From contig JAHJAQ010000028.1 in assembly GCA_018813975.1 (NCBI GenBank), positions 1 to 33,735 on the forward strand: 33,735 nt of DNA, in the 5' to 3' direction. How positions within the stretch are numbered: the stretch's first letter is position 1; every line of letters begins with the position of its first letter. A program made the translations under genes and the position numbers. The DNA is from Microcaldota archaeon (GTDB taxonomy: Archaea; Iainarchaeota; Iainarchaeia; Iainarchaeales; JAGVWC01). The notes under the pieces were generated by a model that did not search any database, was not told the DNA's origin, and saw nothing but the letters and a program-made list of their open reading frames with translations. Below are positions 32,001 to 33,735 of the stretch, in pieces.

Positions 32001-33575
32001 CAAGGCGGGGATCCGGATGGATGGAGCGGACAGGCAGCCCAAGAAGCCCAACAGCAATTAGATTCTTTAATTCAGAATGCAGAAACCAAGGATTTGGTGG
32101 AAGCGGTTCTAACCACGGAAGGACTAACAAGCGGGCAGTTATCCGGCACGCACTTGTTTTATTTGTGGTTGCAAGGCGGTTCTGAATTGGATATGAGCTC
32201 CTACAAAACCACAGGCATCCAAAATGTGCGAGATGGTAACACCACGGTTACCAGTGATTTTGAAAAAGGACAAGTATTGGTAAACGGAGAACCCGTTATT
32301 ACGGATGAAGATATTGCGCGCTTGCCTTCCACAAATACTAACATTCCGGCAATCGAATACCCTAATACCTTAACCAAAGTGGGTTTGCCATCCGATGAAA
32401 ACGTCGTGATTTTTTCCATGGACATTGAATCTCATACTTTTGTCATGCATCCGGAAGTATTGGATTGTATTCGCCAAGGCGTTATTGCCCAAACCGGCGT
32501 GGGAATGATTGGTGATGATTTAACCGAGGTTTTTGGTTTAACAGAAGCTATTGTAACCGATACGCATCCGAATATTTTTGCCTTAGCCCCTACTCGGCGT
32601 ATTACGGCAGAAGGAATTCCAAGAAAGATTGCAGAAGGAATTGAATCGCACGTGGATATTTTTTCCAATACCCAGACTGCGTTAATTACTTCTGTTGATG
32701 GTGATAACGATGTGGGAAGACTAAAAAGCATTCAATTTCAAAACGGGGTAATCATTTACAAGCCATCCACCAATGAATTAATTGTATGGTTAAAACGAAA
32801 CGAAAAGATTATTTTGAATCAAAATGAGGTGGATGGTTTAAGAGCAACTCCCACCACTTCGCGAAATCCTATTACTGATTGTGAAGAACCCGCCATTGAT
32901 TTGGAAATTAAAGGAGATCCTACCTCTGAACAAGCCTTGCACAAAGCAGAACAATTCAACCAAAGCCTAGAACACTTTGGGCCATTCAAGATTTTTGATA
33001 CGCCTACTCGACGATTTGTTTTTTATTCTGGTCCTCCTCCTGCCTGTGAACCGCGCTTTAAAGTGATTGATAAGGGAACCGGAGAGGTTTTAGTGGATCA
33101 AGCCATTACTTCGATTGAAGCCACGCCGGATGGCGTTAGGGTTACAACCGCAGATGGTCAAACCCATGACTTGGGTTTTAGTGCAGAAGGCGGAAAACCC
33201 ATTCTAACCTATAATGGTCAACCAGAACCCTTGTTGAGTGCACAAGGGGACAAAGGAGCGTTTTGGTATGATCCTGAAAAAGGATTGTGGTATACGGAAA
33301 ACGCGCAATTATTGCCCTTGTTAGAAGCATTTAGAACACGCGGTTTAAGCACTCAAGTAGGACCGGACGGGAAAGTAAGTACTACGGCAACAGGAAACCT
33401 TTTGAACTTGAATATTGGGGGCGACGGAGACGGAATCTTTAATTTGAATAGTGTTCCTGAGAATCCATTTGCCTTGGGATTATTCGTGCTTTCTCTCTTG
33501 GGCGTGCTCATGGTAATTCGAACGCGCATTAAACCACGTCGCCCAGAAGAATTGGTTGCACCAGAAACTGTTTAA
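29001..33575 (+). CDS. Large secreted protein with C-terminal membrane/sorting-like tail (1524 aa)
   Basis: The frame opens upstream at a TTG (28965), but the GTG at 29001 gives a standard signal peptide: M-R-S-A-N-Q-W-A, a hydrophobic core, then S-A-L-A|Q (cut near 27). It also fits the TATA-like box. The body is mixed helical and beta with no recognised family. A C-E-H-C (Cys811, 814) follows a V-Y-T-S strand, somewhat like a thioredoxin or glutaredoxin start. Around 910-960 there is a Gly/Ala-rich hydrophobic stretch. About 1385-1470 contains short beta repeats (D-K-G-T-G-E, P-D-G-V, P-D-G-K). The end has P-E-N-P (1486-1489), a hydrophobic helix (about 1490-1506) and R-T-R-I-K-P-R-R, the three-part layout of archaeosortase or exosortase substrates, though a plain membrane anchor fits too. 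I count 12 cysteines. Its stop overlaps the convergent gene at the right edge. Confidence 0.82.
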   Translation: MRSANQWASLLLIFLLINTTIATSALAQETNGTTPPETGKLSPEPFRNPLTGEVYREPERPPEIPLLEQQQGLLDLQLPESVIVPQRTGFACNNTEMDPRERQKLWDTTLKEGFVGEELDSGAPGKQHRDSIDQNVLLLPDEKGELGIKQKLPNQKMDPAELDHLLNRYSSGAFAFGILLPDTLRAGRCEDVNDGCALLGQKLQLRNDGAGIIANYKNVFSDVWNLVKPEEENNSVQGLFKEELDTVKAELISSMDVNQLPLQTAERLKGKIIPNSILTEEFSSSLNSNCTSAACYIDTYSMFDKMFNAYSSGTLLATSFGPSLMNATRRAFGWSGRRIDIFNPKNSVLGRKIRSLYSMPDSWYTQWVQKRQNQLIRSKVLDFDNSLVSAQKVLEGGGFNAWWNPTFKKELAGLTDPVKRGDYYRYFTNMQQYARSNALARDLAEEEFLALTKGLSPADPKFILAKRQFATKTGKIWRDIDDFTGIDVPSWHLNHKSVNWQKYAVKTDNGAFVQPSVDSDFYDIMLKKMGDGHFDFSKGQGIAQFREAYTSRNGKLLLYEVRPQGQEVTKITRDTLEDAVARGNFGNMYARLDDEAFVPLQKNNLDYILKKTTGDVGVYRGGYAEAREFSVDDLADLMLGDRGAKPVKAFARNMDTIVASVRENGWQYRQHWGSLLDQYFAKHQNIVKTYLSPKGGLKLTAYPFAFWGFKRGFGQEAVSLYQLPDTWTSLDIYHGESDLFNNSFIDFFANAGSDQGDIFVAFLNKLPWKMILDELSQEYNPINELYQSITHNEMRSEVGNLAVYTSGSDDCEHCKISLQTKDLRTFSPFFFSPEELNSFILEDTPPKEQEIGQNLIAYTYRTNLKGDTRDMDTESGGVDLEDAIRNKETCQDAVKKMNASIPVFGRILPEGSSVGGALAFGEAIGYAVFTWTGFLGSAVQQVLLTPQLQDCVDTQEGYFVHFFAPAIEEEKKDAQTGGNLNTTKISEAIQEGSDRLLGAFQGGDPDGWSGQAAQEAQQQLDSLIQNAETKDLVEAVLTTEGLTSGQLSGTHLFYLWLQGGSELDMSSYKTTGIQNVRDGNTTVTSDFEKGQVLVNGEPVITDEDIARLPSTNTNIPAIEYPNTLTKVGLPSDENVVIFSMDIESHTFVMHPEVLDCIRQGVIAQTGVGMIGDDLTEVFGLTEAIVTDTHPNIFALAPTRRITAEGIPRKIAEGIESHVDIFSNTQTALITSVDGDNDVGRLKSIQFQNGVIIYKPSTNELIVWLKRNEKIILNQNEVDGLRATPTTSRNPITDCEEPAIDLEIKGDPTSEQALHKAEQFNQSLEHFGPFKIFDTPTRRFVFYSGPPPACEPRFKVIDKGTGEVLVDQAITSIEATPDGVRVTTADGQTHDLGFSAEGGKPILTYNGQPEPLLSAQGDKGAFWYDPEKGLWYTENAQLLPLLEAFRTRGLSTQVGPDGKVSTTATGNLLNLNIGGDGDGIFNLNSVPENPFALGLFVLSLLGVLMVIRTRIKPRRPEELVAPETV

Positions 33576-33735
33576 GCCGCTTTCTTTTTTCCGTTTCTGC
33601 GCAATTCTTCCAATTCTTCTTTTTCTTTTTTGCTTAGCGTTCCCATCTTTGCCAAGTACGCCTCGTATTCTTTTTTGGGCATTCGATCCAATTCTTCCAT
33701 GTAAGCCACATACATGAGGACAGGCAATGGTTTAG
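33572..33735 (-). CDS. C-terminal end of a gene running off the right edge
   Basis: About 54 residues are visible on the minus strand, ending at the TAA at 33574-33572, which overlaps the stop of the convergent large secreted protein gene. The sequence contains L-M-Y-V-A-Y-M-E-E-L-D-R-M-P-K-K-E-Y and ends in an amphipathic Lys/Glu-rich helix with a basic tail (N-G-K-K-K-A-A). It looks cytoplasmic and helical. It is open to the window edge with no convincing internal start, so it is probably the end of a longer protein. Not identifiable from this fragment. Confidence 0.55.
   Translation of the reverse strand, partial: KPLPVLMYVAYMEELDRMPKKEYEAYLAKMGTLSKKEKEELEELRRNGKKKAA

Noticed and set aside
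1..33735. tRNA, rRNA or riboswitch genes
   Set aside because: The gaps between genes are short and show no cloverleaf or conserved RNA motif that I could recognise.

Overview
The window looks archaeal. It carries an archaeal type IV pilus/Tad-like secretion motor (a FlaI/TadA-class ATPase and a double-T2SF FlaJ/TadC-class membrane platform), several short proteins with class III (prepilin-like) N-termini of the K/R-G-Q type, an archaeosortase, and TATA-like boxes about 26-30 nt ahead of start codons with no room for a leader. Moderate-to-low GC, giant surface proteins and disulfide-rich exported proteins would suit a DPANN-type archaeon (a Diapherotrites-like lineage is my guess). That lineage call is inference; there is no rRNA or other phylogenetic marker here. 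No tRNA, rRNA, CRISPR array or transposon was seen. The region is densely coding, and no gene-free stretch exceeds about 150 bases.

Layout. Positions 1-11636 (minus strand) hold a surface-protein cluster: a 2929-residue membrane-anchored giant with Ig/carboxypeptidase-regulatory-like repeats and a Tyr/Asn-rich disordered segment, then a 469-residue Cys-rich anchored protein, then the first 411 residues of another giant that runs off the left edge. The two giants share an ungapped N-terminal anchor module. Positions 11746-12857 (plus) hold a GNAT acetyltransferase and a YjbQ/UPF0047 protein. Positions 12860-13402 (minus) encode an archaeosortase with the Cys/Arg/His triad, divergent from the pilus operon.

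Positions 13483-25787 (plus) are the pilus-like operon: a motor ATPase interrupted by two large LAGLIDADG inteins (in Walker A and in the Asp box, 22 extein residues apart), the membrane platform, and seven small to mid-size proteins with one N-terminal hydrophobic helix (149, 174, 56, 188, 234, 205 and 442 residues), most with prepilin-like signals. The 174-residue protein appears to have its own promoter and an oligo-T terminator, which would suit a major pilin. Positions 25813-28250 (minus) hold a membrane protein with a charged tail and a lipoprotein with a LppM-like outer domain and a cytoplasmic double zinc finger. Positions 28337-33575 (plus) hold a small polytopic membrane protein and a 1524-residue secreted protein ending in a hydrophobic helix plus Arg-rich tail, a possible sorting signal. 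A partial gene on the minus strand touches the right edge.

How it may work together (inference): the ATPase and platform would assemble the pilin-like proteins into a surface filament or secretion pseudopilus; the giants, the lipoprotein and the archaeosortase would build or process the envelope around it. By eye, every exported protein in the window has an even number of cysteines, suggesting systematic disulfide bonding outside the cell. No prepilin peptidase is in the window, so it must be encoded elsewhere if the system is complete.
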